Below are positions 1-11,322 of a DNA stretch of 64,000 nucleotides, piece by piece. Source of the stretch: Lactarius indigo. Taxonomy: Eukaryota; Basidiomycota; Agaricomycetes; Russulales; Russulaceae. Position numbers and translations under genes: made by a program. Within the stretch, counting starts at the first letter, position 1. Each line of letters starts with the position of its first letter. A model generated the notes under the pieces. That model had not been told where the DNA came from and did not search any database. It saw only the letters and a program-made list of their open reading frames with translations. Location: contig JAFKAC010000002.1 of NCBI GenBank assembly GCA_025766275.1, positions 2,108,001-2,172,000 on the forward strand, written 5' to 3'.

Positions 1-214
1 GACAAAAATCCAAGGATACCCCGTCGTAGGGAAAGGTGGAGCCCTTCAAAGTTGCGTTTACTACTTGTTTGTGTTGCTGCTGTTGTTATACGATCGACGT
101 CCCTTTCACATTAACCAATTTCTGCCACTTCACTTGTATTAGGCACCCATGCACCTTAACGAACACAGGAATTTATATTTTATCCCTAGATATCACATTT
201 CTGCTATGATATGC

Positions 215-2528
215 TCACTCGTCCTTTTCTTGTCGCTTTCTTTTGGTACCACTTTCTGCTTTTGTGGCTGGTCCCCAATTTGGAGTAGGGTTTGGTTGGT
301 ACCGGACTAGCTTAACTTTAGATGACTGTGTCACCGTCAAGGGATGTGAGGTGAAATTAGCTTCGACGCTGGAGCGATTCATCAATGAGCATGCCACAAT
401 CCACTTATGTTCATATATCTATACCTTGGGTCCTTCTGTAGTAGAGTACGGGCGGGGGAATTTGGAGGAATTTTCTCCATTTTAACAGGATGTGTCTTGA
501 CCCAGGAACGATAGACGTCGTGAAGATCCCGCCGTGTTGCAGTCGTCTTCAATGAACCAGGCGCTGCATGCGATCGGGACACCTGATGTCCTGCATGGAG
601 GAGGGCAGAACTATGATACAAGCATTAGCTCAAAGAGGCGGCACGTCAATGTCATGCCATGCACTGACGCTATTTCATCCAAAGACGGGCACGTGCAGTG
701 GAAGAAACTGGCAACTCTTGAAGGTGTGAAGTAGAATGGTACGCTTAGTTCCTTCCCTTCTCGATGAGTGGTGGAACAGGTGCCATACAAAGACGTCAAC
801 CCACCTCCTTTGCAACCGTGAGCATGCCCTTCATGCGAGTGGACGTTCCGTATTTGTCTTCGTTGCCTTCGAGGTGCTCCAGGATTCCGCCTATGAATTG
901 CGAGTCATGTATCGGTCCGTTCCACATCGGTCCCGCAACGTGCAGGGGTGCCGCACACTCAGGACACTTCTCGGATACGGGGGGACCAACGTGAGTTTTG
1001 AACAAAGTGGTGGCGTTATCGCTGCGGTCATTGACTCTTTCGGTCATTCTACCTAAAGGTTGTTCATAAAAGGACTGACAGCCTGAGCAGACGTAGAAGA
1101 TAGATGTCTTGCTGCGAACACATGTGAGGAGCGTAAACCACTGCACAGCTTGTCTACGAACCTGGCGAGCTTCTTGACTTCAACAGGCGCCGTCTGTACC
1201 CTTACGAACAATCGCACGTAGAAGTCTATTGACAAGGACAGAAGCGGTTGGATGTATCGACCGTAGCGCGCGGCGGAGGTCGAAATGGTGTGAAGGACCA
1301 ACCGAAGAGCCTAGCAGTCTGAGCGTGACCTGCCATTGGGGTCTAAAGCAGCAGCAGCTTACCACTTCATGCGAGTATTCGGCCTTGACCGGAACACCGC
1401 CATAGTTGGAGTAGCTACCAGAATTGTTGAGTTACTGGCATCCGACAATGTTCCATTGTATGTGACTCACCATTTCTCCGGGTAATTGTTGGTGGCCAGG
1501 ACGGAGAGATCGGTACATGTCACACACAGAAGCCCTGCGTTATCTAAGTGAGCTCGAGATGGGTCTAGGAGAGATAAAATAGCCCACCTCCATCCGTGAT
1601 GCACTGAACGGCGGCGTCAATGAAAGGTGCGGCGGTTCCATAGGGATCCAGATCAACGACGTCGACGCGACTGCGCTCAGGGGAATGCGAATACATCAAA
1701 GCTCTGCACCCACGTATTGATGATTGCTTCGAGGCAGTTCTAGAGTACTTCTCACCGAGCATCGCCCTCGTTTACCCTGACCTTCGCTTGGCTTTGCTCT
1801 GCGCCGTGCCCACTCCCCTCCGCGGCAGGTGAGCCACTCAAACCATTCAGCTCCACATTCCGCGTCATTGCCGCTGTGGCTGAGGCTGACAGATCATTCG
1901 CTATCACGTATCTGGGGGAATAACATGAGAACAAAGGACGTGATGAGAACGGCCGGCCGACTTGACGAGGGGTATCTCTTTGGCATAGCGAATAGAACGC
2001 AGCCCCGTGGCAGACAAAGCTTCTAGTATCACGAATTTGAACGGCCGATACTACAAATGGGACAGTCAAAGGCCGCGCAACGTTAAATGCAGAGGTTGTT
2101 ACCTCCGCTTCCTTCACCGCGGCGACAACGTCTGATGTGGTGTCCATAGCATCTCTGGTATCCGCAGCCGCAGCCAGAGGTAATGATGCACTGACCTCCT
2201 TGAGGAGGTCGCAAAAGGGACCAATGTGGAACACTCACCTATCTTGTGTAGCGTCCTCTCCAACCCTTGGTCGTTTCCTATCCGGCACGGGCAACCTGCC
2301 CATTTTTTCGAGTTTCTTCTCCCGCGTCTGTCTCCACCGTTCTTCCCTTGTCTTGTTCGACACCTCACTCCAGACACGGATGGTAGCCACGCTCAGATCC
2401 CTGTTGAACTCCTGAACGGGGTTAAGAAAGGTCTCATTGTTGGATGGAAGCAATATGTGAGAGGTGTTCTCGGTGTGGAGGGTAAACCCATCGGGTACCG
2501 TCACAGAACCTGGCGGGGGGTGAGCCAT
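215..2528 (-). CDS. TRM1: tRNA (guanine(26)-N2)-dimethyltransferase TRM1
   Basis: Dimethylates G26 of tRNAs with S-adenosylmethionine; the family acts in nucleus and mitochondria. Homology is spread over several exons. The N-terminus carries the [12 protein letters not shown] motif, followed by [16 protein letters not shown] and [10 protein letters not shown] (SAM fold). The catalytic-loop motif [17 protein letters not shown] lies near 1650-1710. The C-terminal half has a CPEC zinc site and [10 protein letters not shown] near 900-1000, then [18 protein letters not shown]. The last exon (about 215-365) encodes EANFTSHP and [13 protein letters not shown], joined by a short intron after [11 protein letters not shown]. 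The start is the ATG at 2528 (MAHPPPGSV); the frame is open upstream but has no other ATG. The reductase gene follows upstream on the same strand, with its stop about 230 bases away. I see no disruption. Family assignment is secure; exact splice sites are my reading. Confidence 0.93.
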
Positions 2529-2762
2529 GAAGCTTCTGCACCACTTGCGTGACCTAGACGCCGTGAGAGTGGGCCCCCGTCGGTGGAGAATACAAAGACG
2601 AGGAAATGCACGGTACGAGGCCAGGTCTACGAAGATCTGCAACAAGCACTATCATTATGTAATACTCAAATGTCCATGTCTGAGTCCATGTGGATGTCAC
2701 GGTGTACACTAATGTCCAATTCCTCCGACAAACTCAAAACTCGAGCCTTGCACTCCGGCTAA

Positions 2763-5700
2763 TCAGTAGGAGAAGTCTTCCACAACAAGGTCAATCGATC
2801 CGCCGTAATCTCCCCGTCGAATTCGCGAGGGATTAATCTGAGCGGCAACGGCCTTCCGAACAACCGCGTTCAACGTCGCTGGCCCACAGCCTACCCAAAT
2901 TAAGTCCCACCAACTAGTCGCGAAAAGAGCTAACCACTCACATGCTACGATAACACGGCCACTAGTCCTGCTCGCCTCGTCCTTCAGAATTGAATCGATC
3001 TTAGGCCGCCCGGGTCGCGCGAATTCGGCCATAACTCTGACGTCTCGCATCTCCTGGTCACCTACTTCTAGCTCCACCCCTTTCGGCGCACCGCGAACCA
3101 ACGGTTGCATGCTAGGGACCTGTGAGAACGTAGAGGAAATTCTCTTTCGATCCCAGTCCAGGGATCCGTCCATGAGCCGATCTCTTGGACTTGGTGTGTC
3201 CCAATTGCCCAGAGATGGGGACCGCGGTGTGGTAGGAACCGAAGGCAATGATAGACTTGCGAGTTTAGGGTATGATCGACGCTTTGCAGAGGTGTCTGCA
3301 CTCGGACCAGGGGAGTTCCGTGGAGGGTGAACGGGTGAATCCAGTAGATAGTTGGTCTCAGCGTTGAGCATCGGAGAATCGGGCGGCCTTATTGACTCGG
3401 TAACAGGTTTCTCTTCCAATGAAGGTTTCCCCCTGCGACGCGCTCTCGCCTTGCGAGTAAGCGCTCGCCGTATCGTACCTTCCTTTTTAAGCGTACGATT
3501 GAGGGAAGTCTCGCCCGGCATTTGATCATCGTGCTCGCCATCGAAGTTGGTAAGGTCTAACCGGTGCTCTTCATGACCCAACTCTCCAGTTTCGTTGTAT
3601 TCACCTGTATAATAACCTAGATCCGCGAATTCGTCGTCAGGTATTTGGTCATCGATGAAGTCGTCTTCATCGAAAGAACCCTGTCCTTCGGGTATTGCAG
3701 GAAGAACTACGGAGGACGTGGGATTGAGAGCGCCAGGGGAGGTCGAATTTCCGATGTCGTTATATCCTAAGGGGACGGAAGGATTGAAGTTCGTGACGAA
3801 GAGGTCGAGTTGCAATGATTCCCGCGGAACAAGTACTCTACATCGATGTAGAACACTTGCACACCACTGCATATGAGCTACGCAGGAGTGAGTGATCTTT
3901 TCGATGACGTACAGACAGGCATAGACTTACCAAAGTCTCGGAGTATCCATATAAACCGGATTCGTCGCATTGCGGAAACCTTGCCCACTTTACCGCCTAG
4001 ATAGCGACCGTCCCTCCCGGCCATACATAAGCAGAGAAACTCAAGTACGGAGATCCCGAAAGATACGCCTGATCCACCGGAGATAATCACGGCCGAAGAA
4101 TACAATCCCCAATTGGTCCTCACTGGGGATCCAAATGGACCGTCTACCCAAGTCCTCAGCAGTACTCCCGATGATGGTAAGGTCCCCGGGGATTCTTGCG
4201 CTGGGTGCCGACGCCCATCCGCAAGGAGTGAGACCACCGTCGTCCACAAGTTCTTAGTCCAGCCGTTTTTGGCTCTGATAAGAAACGTGATCATTCTCCC
4301 GTCATCTCCAGGCTTCTGTTCGTCGCATACAGATGCGCAGGTGAACGGGTGGGAAACCAACCTAGACACTGACGGTATGCAGAGAAGGAAGTGCTGTCCA
4401 GGGGCCCAGGTAAGTTGTCCAGGAGGGATGAGACGTAGTCGTATGGTCCGACCGGCAAGAACCTCCGCATGGCCATAGCCGATAGGAACGGAGAACGTGG
4501 GTAGAAGGGGGGTCAGGAAAGAGGTTGTGGAGCGGTGCTTCGAGTGGTGTAGATCCTTGGAGTCTGGCGAATGGTACATAGACAGCGAGTCTCGATATAT
4601 ATTCTTGGCGTAAAGTTTATTGTCTGTGGAAAAATCAGGAGACTCCAGATCTGGAGAAGTGGAACGCATTTCCAAGTCTTGTTCGCGAGCAGACAGTCGG
4701 AGACCCGAAGGGGTTGTCGAGGGCACATGTACGGGACTACCCAAGAACCCATTGACATACACCCAATTTGTTGCACGCCAAGTCCTCTCTCCGGCCCACA
4801 GCAGGAGAGCGAACCAACACCACCACCACAAAGGCGGATGGTGTAGCGCTGATATTACGATGGTGGAAGGGACAAGGATGACGTGGAAAGCATAGAATAT
4901 CTCGTAGTGTTTTTCCCGAATAGGGCCCAATGACAGCAGGACAAGTAACGTGAGTAGGATATATGCCTATTCAAATCGTGAGTGAGCCATGGAATAGGGA
5001 TGCTACGATATACACTCACGGTCCAAGCGTATATGAATCTTGGAAAGTGCCACGCATAGACGTATGCGACTTTGCCCGTCCCGCTACGAGTATCGTTGGC
5101 CAGCTGCACGCTCCACAGAGCCGCGTGCAATGTTACCATGGCCCAGATAAACCGGCCTGTCCAACGGTGCAGCCACATGAGTTTGTCAAAGTGTATATCT
5201 GTGAGGAAGGATATGGCGAAAATGGCAAAGGGTGGGCGCTTGAGGGCGAAGAGGACACAGAGTGGGAAGAGAGCAAACGACATAAGACCCGCTCTACCCC
5301 CGGAAGTCCACCAGGCCTTCTGGATTGTGTACTGCGGTTGGTATGCCGTAACGTCGCGCGCAGTCAAACGCTTGAAGAAGTTGTTCGTGGGGGCGATGTA
5401 GTCTGGACCTATGAAAGTGGCCGCCAGGCAGGCGGTTATAAGCGAGACAAGACAAAGTAGTTGTACGTTTGAAGGCAGAAGGCGTGGTTGTTTGTGAGGT
5501 TGCCCACTCTTCCTAGCTTGAGCCAAAGAATGTTTCTTTCGCCAGGTCCGACGACGTAACGACCATTTGTTCCAGTAGGCACCAAAACGTCCTGGTCGCA
5601 AAGCAAAGAGACGTAATACTGTGAAAGTGAGTGTGACCGAGCCTATGGCCAGCCAAAAGATGTAAGCGTATCTCCAGCTTGCCTCGCTGAGCGCGTGTAT

Positions 5701-5796
5701 CTCTAGGTAGGCCGTGAACCAGTCTGTATCGTCCGTGAAGGCAGGTGTAGTCGGGTTTGGGCCGTACTGTTGCGAATATGAAGAGAGCGTCGACAT
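2763..5796 (-). CDS. ferric/cupric reductase transmembrane protein (FRE family)
   Basis: Plasma-membrane flavocytochrome that moves electrons from NADPH through FAD and two haems to extracellular Fe(III) or Cu(II), as the first step of reductive iron uptake. The start is the ATG at 5796 (MSTLSSYSQ). There are several hydrophobic segments. Two histidine pairs each spaced H-x13-H (LHRWTGR...VTLH and FHVILVPSTIVISALH) are the expected bis-haem ligands. The FAD motif HPFTCAS and the NADPH motif GGSGVSFG follow. Introns lie at about 5020-4966 (phase 0, restoring AYILLTLLVLLS), about 3945-3892 (restoring RDFAHMQW) and about 2940-2888 (restoring VACCGPATLN). About 230 residues of acidic, basic and Ser/Pro-rich disordered sequence (about 3015-3750) interrupt the NADPH domain. 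No ferroxidase or permease partner lies beside it. Metal specificity cannot be read from sequence. Confidence 0.92.
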
Positions 5797-6539
5797 TTTG
5801 ACTGGCGGCAAGACGCCCGTTGCCTCGGAGGCACGAAACGGAACAAAAACAGGCTGAGAATGCCAGGTTGAAGAGTAGGGAAAGAATATTAATATAAGTA
5901 TTTAAGAGCTGAGGCCAAAAGGGTCAAGACCATACCAGAGTCCAGACAGGTTTACACGGGGGCGTAGCCAAGAAATGTCAAGACTCGGATGCGTCCAGCT
6001 CAGGCCCTGAATAAAACTCCGAGTCGATTGTCAACCGCAGCCTGAGGCGGTGCACGTGCCACTACAATTAACCTCAGCTAACATATTGGCCGCGGTGTAG
6101 GCAGCTCGGGCTTGTTCCGCCTTCGTTGTGCGCAGTACACAACGCAAGAAGGCAGTGAGCGGCTAAGTGCGACCGCCAACAAAGAGCGATCGGATGTCGC
6201 CATTTCATTGATGGTGGCGTGCGACGTGGGGCTAACTTACTCGGAACGTTGCGCCCTCCAGGCACGCCCCAGGTGATTATCGCACTTTAGTCAAGCTTCG
6301 ATCGGGTAACGATAGGAGTATATGCGGTGCAAAGGAACATGCATAGCAGTGTATCCGGGGTCCTGATGAACAGAACGCAGTGAGGTTATCTATGTATCCT
6401 CGGTCATTTCGATATCGTCATCACCCTCGGTAGCGACAGCCTGCCATCCAAAACCGGGCGTCCTCGTTGATTGACCTTGTAGCCGCGACAACAAAGGGGA
6501 TAAAGACGCTGTAGAACAGATGATAAGTAATCCATGCCT
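5797..6539. other. intergenic region upstream of the ferric reductase
   Basis: No convincing coding sequence. It should hold the reductase promoter (read leftwards) and the 3' end of the amino-acid permease. An A/T-rich stretch at about 5885-5908 could be a TATA-type element 90-110 bases before the reductase ATG. A few GATA cores are scattered through the region, but not densely enough to claim an iron-regulator site. Confidence 0.5.
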
Positions 6540-8837
6540 TCATGAAAGCCAACTCTTGACACGATGCTCACGAAAATTTCTCTGCAGGGCCGTCAATGCT
6601 CCCCGTTGGGTAATATAATACATAGGGATGCCAGCAAGGACAAAACCTAGTTTCGATGTAGCAAGCGCTGTAAGTTAATGTCATGAAAACGCACCAAGAA
6701 CAGCCAAGGCCTCTAATGGTGCAGCAATAATGGGCATGTAGAGCAGGAACAACGCAACCTGGACTATGTTGAGCGAGGGTGTAAGGAGAGGGACGGTGCA
6801 CGCACTGCGCAGAATAAAAAAGGTGTTGTGATCCAGGTTTTATACGGTCTGCAGATCGAACATCGTCATGGAGGGTCCCGTTCCAAAGGTGATTGGCTCT
6901 CACCTTTCCAACATTGGTTCCTTGATTCTCAAAATCACAACCCCCAGAACCTTTGACGATTGAGCCATGGAAAGAGATGCTAGCTGAGAGACGTACCGTA
7001 AGGAAATAGAACGCCCACGACGCCACCACGGCGAAGTTTATGAGAGAACGGAAACCACCCCCCAAAAGTATGAAGGTAATAGTTATGCCAGCTTGAAGAA
7101 GCATTGCATTTAGTGGGGTTTGCCTAGTGGGGTGTAACCGTCCAAACAAAGCGGGGAGGTATCCCTCTCTACCCGCAACATAAATCAACCGCCCTGTGGT
7201 GAAGAAAGAACCTGACATTCGCGTTAGCTTGCCCGCGGTGAGCAAAAACAACGACGAACCATTTAGCGCCCCTAAACAGGAGAAAGCCACCATGAATGCG
7301 AAGATAGAACCCCCAATTGGCCCGAAAAGGGCCCTACCAAAGTCCAGGGCAACCGTGTTGCTAAGACCTACAGTAGCCTAAATAGTTTTATACGGGGGTG
7401 CAGGGGTCAAGTAAAGTTAACACATACTTTGTCGAGGACTACGAAATAAGAGACGTTGGCAAGTAGAAATAGCAACTGCAGATCACGTCAAGACCGTTTC
7501 AGCATCAGAGTTGACAAGAGGGTCGAACCGTCACAGTTATCATACTGAAATGTATGACCCGCGGGATGTTTTTTTCTGGTTCAGACATTTCACCACCAAC
7601 GTAGTTTGCCTGATCCCAGCCGTCGAACGCCCAAAGACCAGAATAAAGAGCAAGGGCGTACGCTGATGGGCTCGTGGACGTCCCATCAAATACCGACGTC
7701 GTGAACGAGGTAGTTGCTCGCCCTCTTGCCAGTTGGACCAGACCAAGTACGGTTATAGACATCTAGGAGCAGTCAAAGCCAGTCGACAAGTAGGCCAAGG
7801 TGCGCATACCAAGCTGAGAACCTGGAATGAAGGGTGTAAATGTGATAGGTACCCAAATCATACCTGGGTGTCACACACCTTTACAGTCGTGAAGACGACG
7901 GCAACCCGAGTCCCCAAGCTCCGGGTGACTACACACACAAAGGTGATTACCGAGACAGCTGCGATTGCTGTAACCTGAATGGCCCACTGTGGAATGTCGT
8001 CTGGAGAGACATCACTACGAGTCGCATGCCAAAAAAGCCTGTTGAGGTATTCTGCAAATATAAGGCTAATAACGGCGTTGGACCCTTCAAATGTATCAGG
8101 GTGAGTTGCTTTAAAGCAGGAAAGGATATAAAAGTACCAGGTTTCAACGCGGATATAGCGGTCCAAGCAAACAGATAGGAAACAATCGGACCGTAAGAGT
8201 AAGCCAGGTATGCTTGGGCTCCACCATTCAAAGGTATCGCGGATCCCAGCTCCGCAAAACTGCTCGCGCCAGTCCAACCCAACAGCCCAGATAATAACCA
8301 CACAATGAGACTAGCACCGACACTCCCGGTATTTGCAACCACCACTCCTGGTGATGAGCTACGAAGGCCTCAGTCGTCTGTATTCTCGAGATGTAGGATT
8401 GACATACAATATGCCCGACCCAATCTGTATGTTTGAGTCGTTTAAAAATCTTGGTATAAGGAGAGCTTAGGCTCACCTGTAAGCCTACGACCAGGGCCAC
8501 GCCTAAAGAGCCAGGTATTTCAACAATGCGAGATTTTAAGGCGAGGAAGTTGGTGCGTACCATTGACTAATCCAATATTTTTCTCCGTAACAGCACCCTT
8601 AACTTCGTCCGACTCACTCAAGCTCGCGGTCAACGGCAATAGGTCCCTCTCAAAACTGAGGCTGGACATAGAAACCGAACGTCCTCTGTGCAGAGTCGGG
8701 GGGGCTGCCCCTTCGAGTAGTTCGAGAGCCCTCAAAGAGTCATCGGAGTCATAAGAAGATCTCGAACGGAGAGGCTGTCCCGAGAGGTCTTGCAGTGGTC
8801 GCGAGTCGGCATGTTGGCCTTTGGAAGATAAACTCAT
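6540..8837 (-). CDS. L-type (LAT/Mup1-like) amino-acid permease
   Basis: Polytopic membrane transporter of the APC superfamily, LAT branch, which includes fungal Mup1-type methionine permeases. After about 100 hydrophilic, Ser-rich N-terminal residues come the first-helix signature IGSGIFSSPGVVV, then GASSFAELG, the NGGAQAYLAY loop, GLWAFDGWDQANYVGGEM, TGRLIYVAGREGYLP and the C-terminal MPIIAAPLEALAVLG segment. Splicing of many short introns restores each of these. The last exon ends with VKSWLS and a stop at 6540. ATGs exist at 8876, 8870 and 8837; I prefer 8837 (MSLSSKGQ) because the earlier ones sit beside an A/T-rich promoter-like tract. Substrate is inferred from family only; methionine or large neutral amino acids are likely. 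Confidence 0.9.
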
Positions 8838-8930
8838 CGAAAAGGCAATATTTTTTAAACTTACCAGCATCAACATCCTGTATATTTATTTATTATTTAA
8901 ATATAATTTTCCACTTTTTGTCCTAACCAG
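8838..8930 (-). promoter_or_regulatory. A/T-rich core promoter region of the permease
   Basis: The tract at about 8880-8912 is almost pure A/T, with TTTATTTATTATTTAAATA-like sequence, directly upstream of the permease start codons. The MTR3 stop is at 8973, so the promoter must be compact or overlap the end of MTR3. This is a composition argument only; no transcription start can be mapped. Confidence 0.45.
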
Positions 8931-8972
8931 GTTACATGTTTGGAGTCTCTACAATCGTAGTGTGCCATATAC

Positions 8973-10040
8973 TCAATCTTCGTGAAGGGCCTGGGCCACA
9001 ATCTGATGGATATCGGAACAACGATCTTGACATAGTTGCAGACTCTAGAGTTGGTGTCCAGTTGGTCCGCGGGTCAACACGTAAAACCTCTTGTCGCTCA
9101 CCAACAATGCCTTGGCTGGAAGTACGCGACCAGTTTGCCAGACGCTTGTTGTCACGCCCAAAGCGGGCATGCACGCGCACAACAACATTCCAGATGCCAA
9201 TCGTGCTTCTTCTTCGTTTGGGTCCAACCAAACGTCCTCCCCAACCACGGCCTGATCGTTAACTGTGAGGCATAACAAGAATCGGTAGCAGTGAGGGCTT
9301 ACCCCGGCACATGATACGACCAAACCAAGCATCTCTATTCCCGCTTTCGCAAGGGAGGTGGACGCAGCAACTGTGGCAGCCGCAACGCAGCTCTCGATAC
9401 CATCACACTCAATGACAGTCACGAATATGTCGATAACAGACTTCGGTAGGGTGTCTAGCCTCACACTGGAGGCTAGTGCCTGGTGTATAAGATTGGCTAT
9501 GGATCTGTCTTCTGCATCCTGCGAAGTGAACAGGGTAAGGACAACGACGTCAACGGCGACAAGTCGTCTCACTCGGATAGGCACTTTTCGCACAAGAGAT
9601 GAGAATGGTGCAAATTTGACTTCGACACTCAACCTCCCTGTTTCGTGGTATGAGGAGCTTTTCGATTGACGAGGGCCATATCTAGGTGTGGTAAATGGCC
9701 CAATTCAGAATTGCGGGTGGAGCATTTCGATTCAGCAACCCACACCGCGCATGCAATTTTGGTCCGTTCTGTCTCAATATAAGCAGAGCCGTTCGCTTGT
9801 TTGATGAAGCCTGTGTTCAAAACTATCTACGACGCCTCGAATTAGCAGCGTGCGTAAGGTAATAGCGATAACCTACGCACATATGGGTCGAATGTCCCCA
9901 GCCTGTCGCTTTCGGCGCGCTTCCCCTAGTTTCCAATCCTCGTATAAAATGCCAGACTCTTCGAGATCATCGTCGAAAGTAGGTTGAAAGCTCTCGCTTG
10001 GACCGTTGACACGTCTCCTGTCAAATCCACTTTGTGCCAT
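8973..10040 (-). CDS. MTR3: exosome complex subunit MTR3 (RNase PH fold)
   Basis: One of six catalytically inactive RNase PH-like subunits that form the RNA exosome ring, acting in nuclear and cytoplasmic 3'-5' RNA processing and decay. The start is the ATG at 10040 (MAQSGFDRRR). After splicing the protein shows DIRPIFLNTGFIKQANGSA, then IACAVYGPRQSK, GRLSVEVKFAPF, DAEDRSIANLIHQAL and LPKSVIDIFVTVIE, followed by a second-half domain with WLDPNEEEARLASG and GVTTSVWQTGRV. The final exon reads LQLCQDRCSDIHQIVAQALHED before the stop at 8973. At least five introns are needed, each with clear GT and AG ends. The family's arginine-rich phosphate site is not obvious, as expected for an inactive subunit. 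It diverges from NSRP1. Confidence 0.92.
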
Positions 10041-10083
10041 CGAGTTTATCGCACGAAGTAGGAATGCAATTCTATCTTACATA
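10041..10083. promoter_or_regulatory. 43-base bidirectional intergenic spacer MTR3/NSRP1
   Basis: Only 43 bases separate the two divergent ATGs (10040 on minus, 10084 on plus). Each 5' UTR must therefore overlap the other gene, or transcription starts almost at the start codons. The NSRP1 frame is open back to an ATG at 10006, inside the MTR3 first exon. Confidence 0.6.
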
Positions 10084-11322
10084 ATGAAGCTCTCTTTCTC
10101 TCTAACCAACAAGCCCGTCACTAAACCGGTCGGCGATGCTCCTTCACTCAAGCGTCCGGCTGCTTTTGCATCTCTCGATGACGAAACTTCCGACGACAAT
10201 GCCTTTATATCTGCGCGTAATGGTGTTGCAGGAAACAGCGACCTCGTAGCACAAAACGTCCAGTTGTCGAAATCAGCAAAGAAGCGGATGGAGAAGGAAC
10301 AGGAAGTCGATGCTACAGTTTATCAGTACGACGAAGTATGGGATAATATGCAAGATGCCAAGGCACGGCAGAAGGAAGTCAAGGAACATGAGTCCAAGGA
10401 AAGAAAGGTAAGTCGCTTTGAATTATGGTTCCCCATCACGAGCTGAGTTGCGTCCTTTCCAAGCCCAAGTACATCAGCGGCTTATTGACGTCAGCCGCGA
10501 CGCGCAGATTGGACTATCTAAGAGCAGAAGACAAAATGATTCAGAGGGAGAGGGAGGCAGAAGGTGATGAATTTCGCGACAAAGACGCCTTCGTTACCCA
10601 AGCATACAAGGACCAGATGGCTGAGGTCCGGAGAGCAGAGGAAGAAGAGAAACGGCGCGAAGGTACGTATGACTTAGTATCGTTCCGATAACATAGCTTA
10701 TAAATGCTTAGAACTTGAGAAGAAGCGCGGCCCATCTACAGGCATGGCACACTTTTACCGCAAACTACTGGACGATTCGGAGCAGAAACACGAAGAAACT
10801 GTTGCAGCTATCCAGGCCGCTTCAAAACCTGTCAATGCTCCCCAAGGGCCCACCCTTAATCTTACCATCGTTCGACCCCCCGAGTTTATTCCAAGGTCAG
10901 ACGCGGAGCTCGCGCGCGCAGCTCGCGAGCAGGGTAAAGACGTGGAGCTTAACGAAGACAATCAGATTGTCGATAAGCGCGAACTCCTATCAGCTGGTCT
11001 TAATTTGTCTGCTCCAAATACAAGGCGACTTGGTCTCCATGCGCCGAAGAAGACAGACACCCCCACTATGGAGGCACATCGCGCGGTTGGATCAGCTGCC
11101 AGCCGGAGAGAAATCGATGAACGGAGGATGCGAGAGATCAGCGTCCAACTCGCGGAAGAACGAGAAAGAGTGGCGAAGGAGAAAGAGAGGCAAGAGAGCG
11201 AGGCTACTGCCCGCCTGGTCGCGAGGCGAAACAACGACACGGATATTCAGAGAGCGTTGGAGCGATATCAGGAGCGAAAACGCCGGAAACTAGAAACAGG
11301 CTCGGAGACGAATTCTCAATAA
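10084..11322 (+). CDS. nuclear speckle splicing regulatory protein 1-like (NSRP1/CCDC55)
   Basis: Coiled-coil nuclear protein linked to alternative splicing in animals. The start ATG at 10084 gives MKLSFSLTNKPV, and PSLKRPAAFASLDDE follows near residue 30. The conserved block VDATVYQYDEVWDNMQ precedes the first intron (about 10409-10465). The next exon reads PKYISGLLTSAATRRLDYLRAEDK and a charged helix with KDAFVTQAYKDQM. A second intron (about 10661-10710) leads to GMAHFYRKLLD. The C-terminal third is a highly charged Arg/Glu/Lys helix ending RKLETGSETNSQ. The order KYI, L-AE-KMIQRE, AY--QM, FYRKLL matches NSRP1. Fungal function is inferred. Confidence 0.85.

Noticed and set aside
2529..2645. 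Possible N-terminal extension of TRM1 as a mitochondrial presequence
   Set aside because: The open frame upstream of 2528 starts with TTG and contains no ATG, so a dual-start mechanism like that of yeast TRM1 is not supported.
10715..11293. 192-codon frame overlapping NSRP1
   Set aside because: Shadow frame; the parallel frame (to 11322) carries the NSRP1 motifs.
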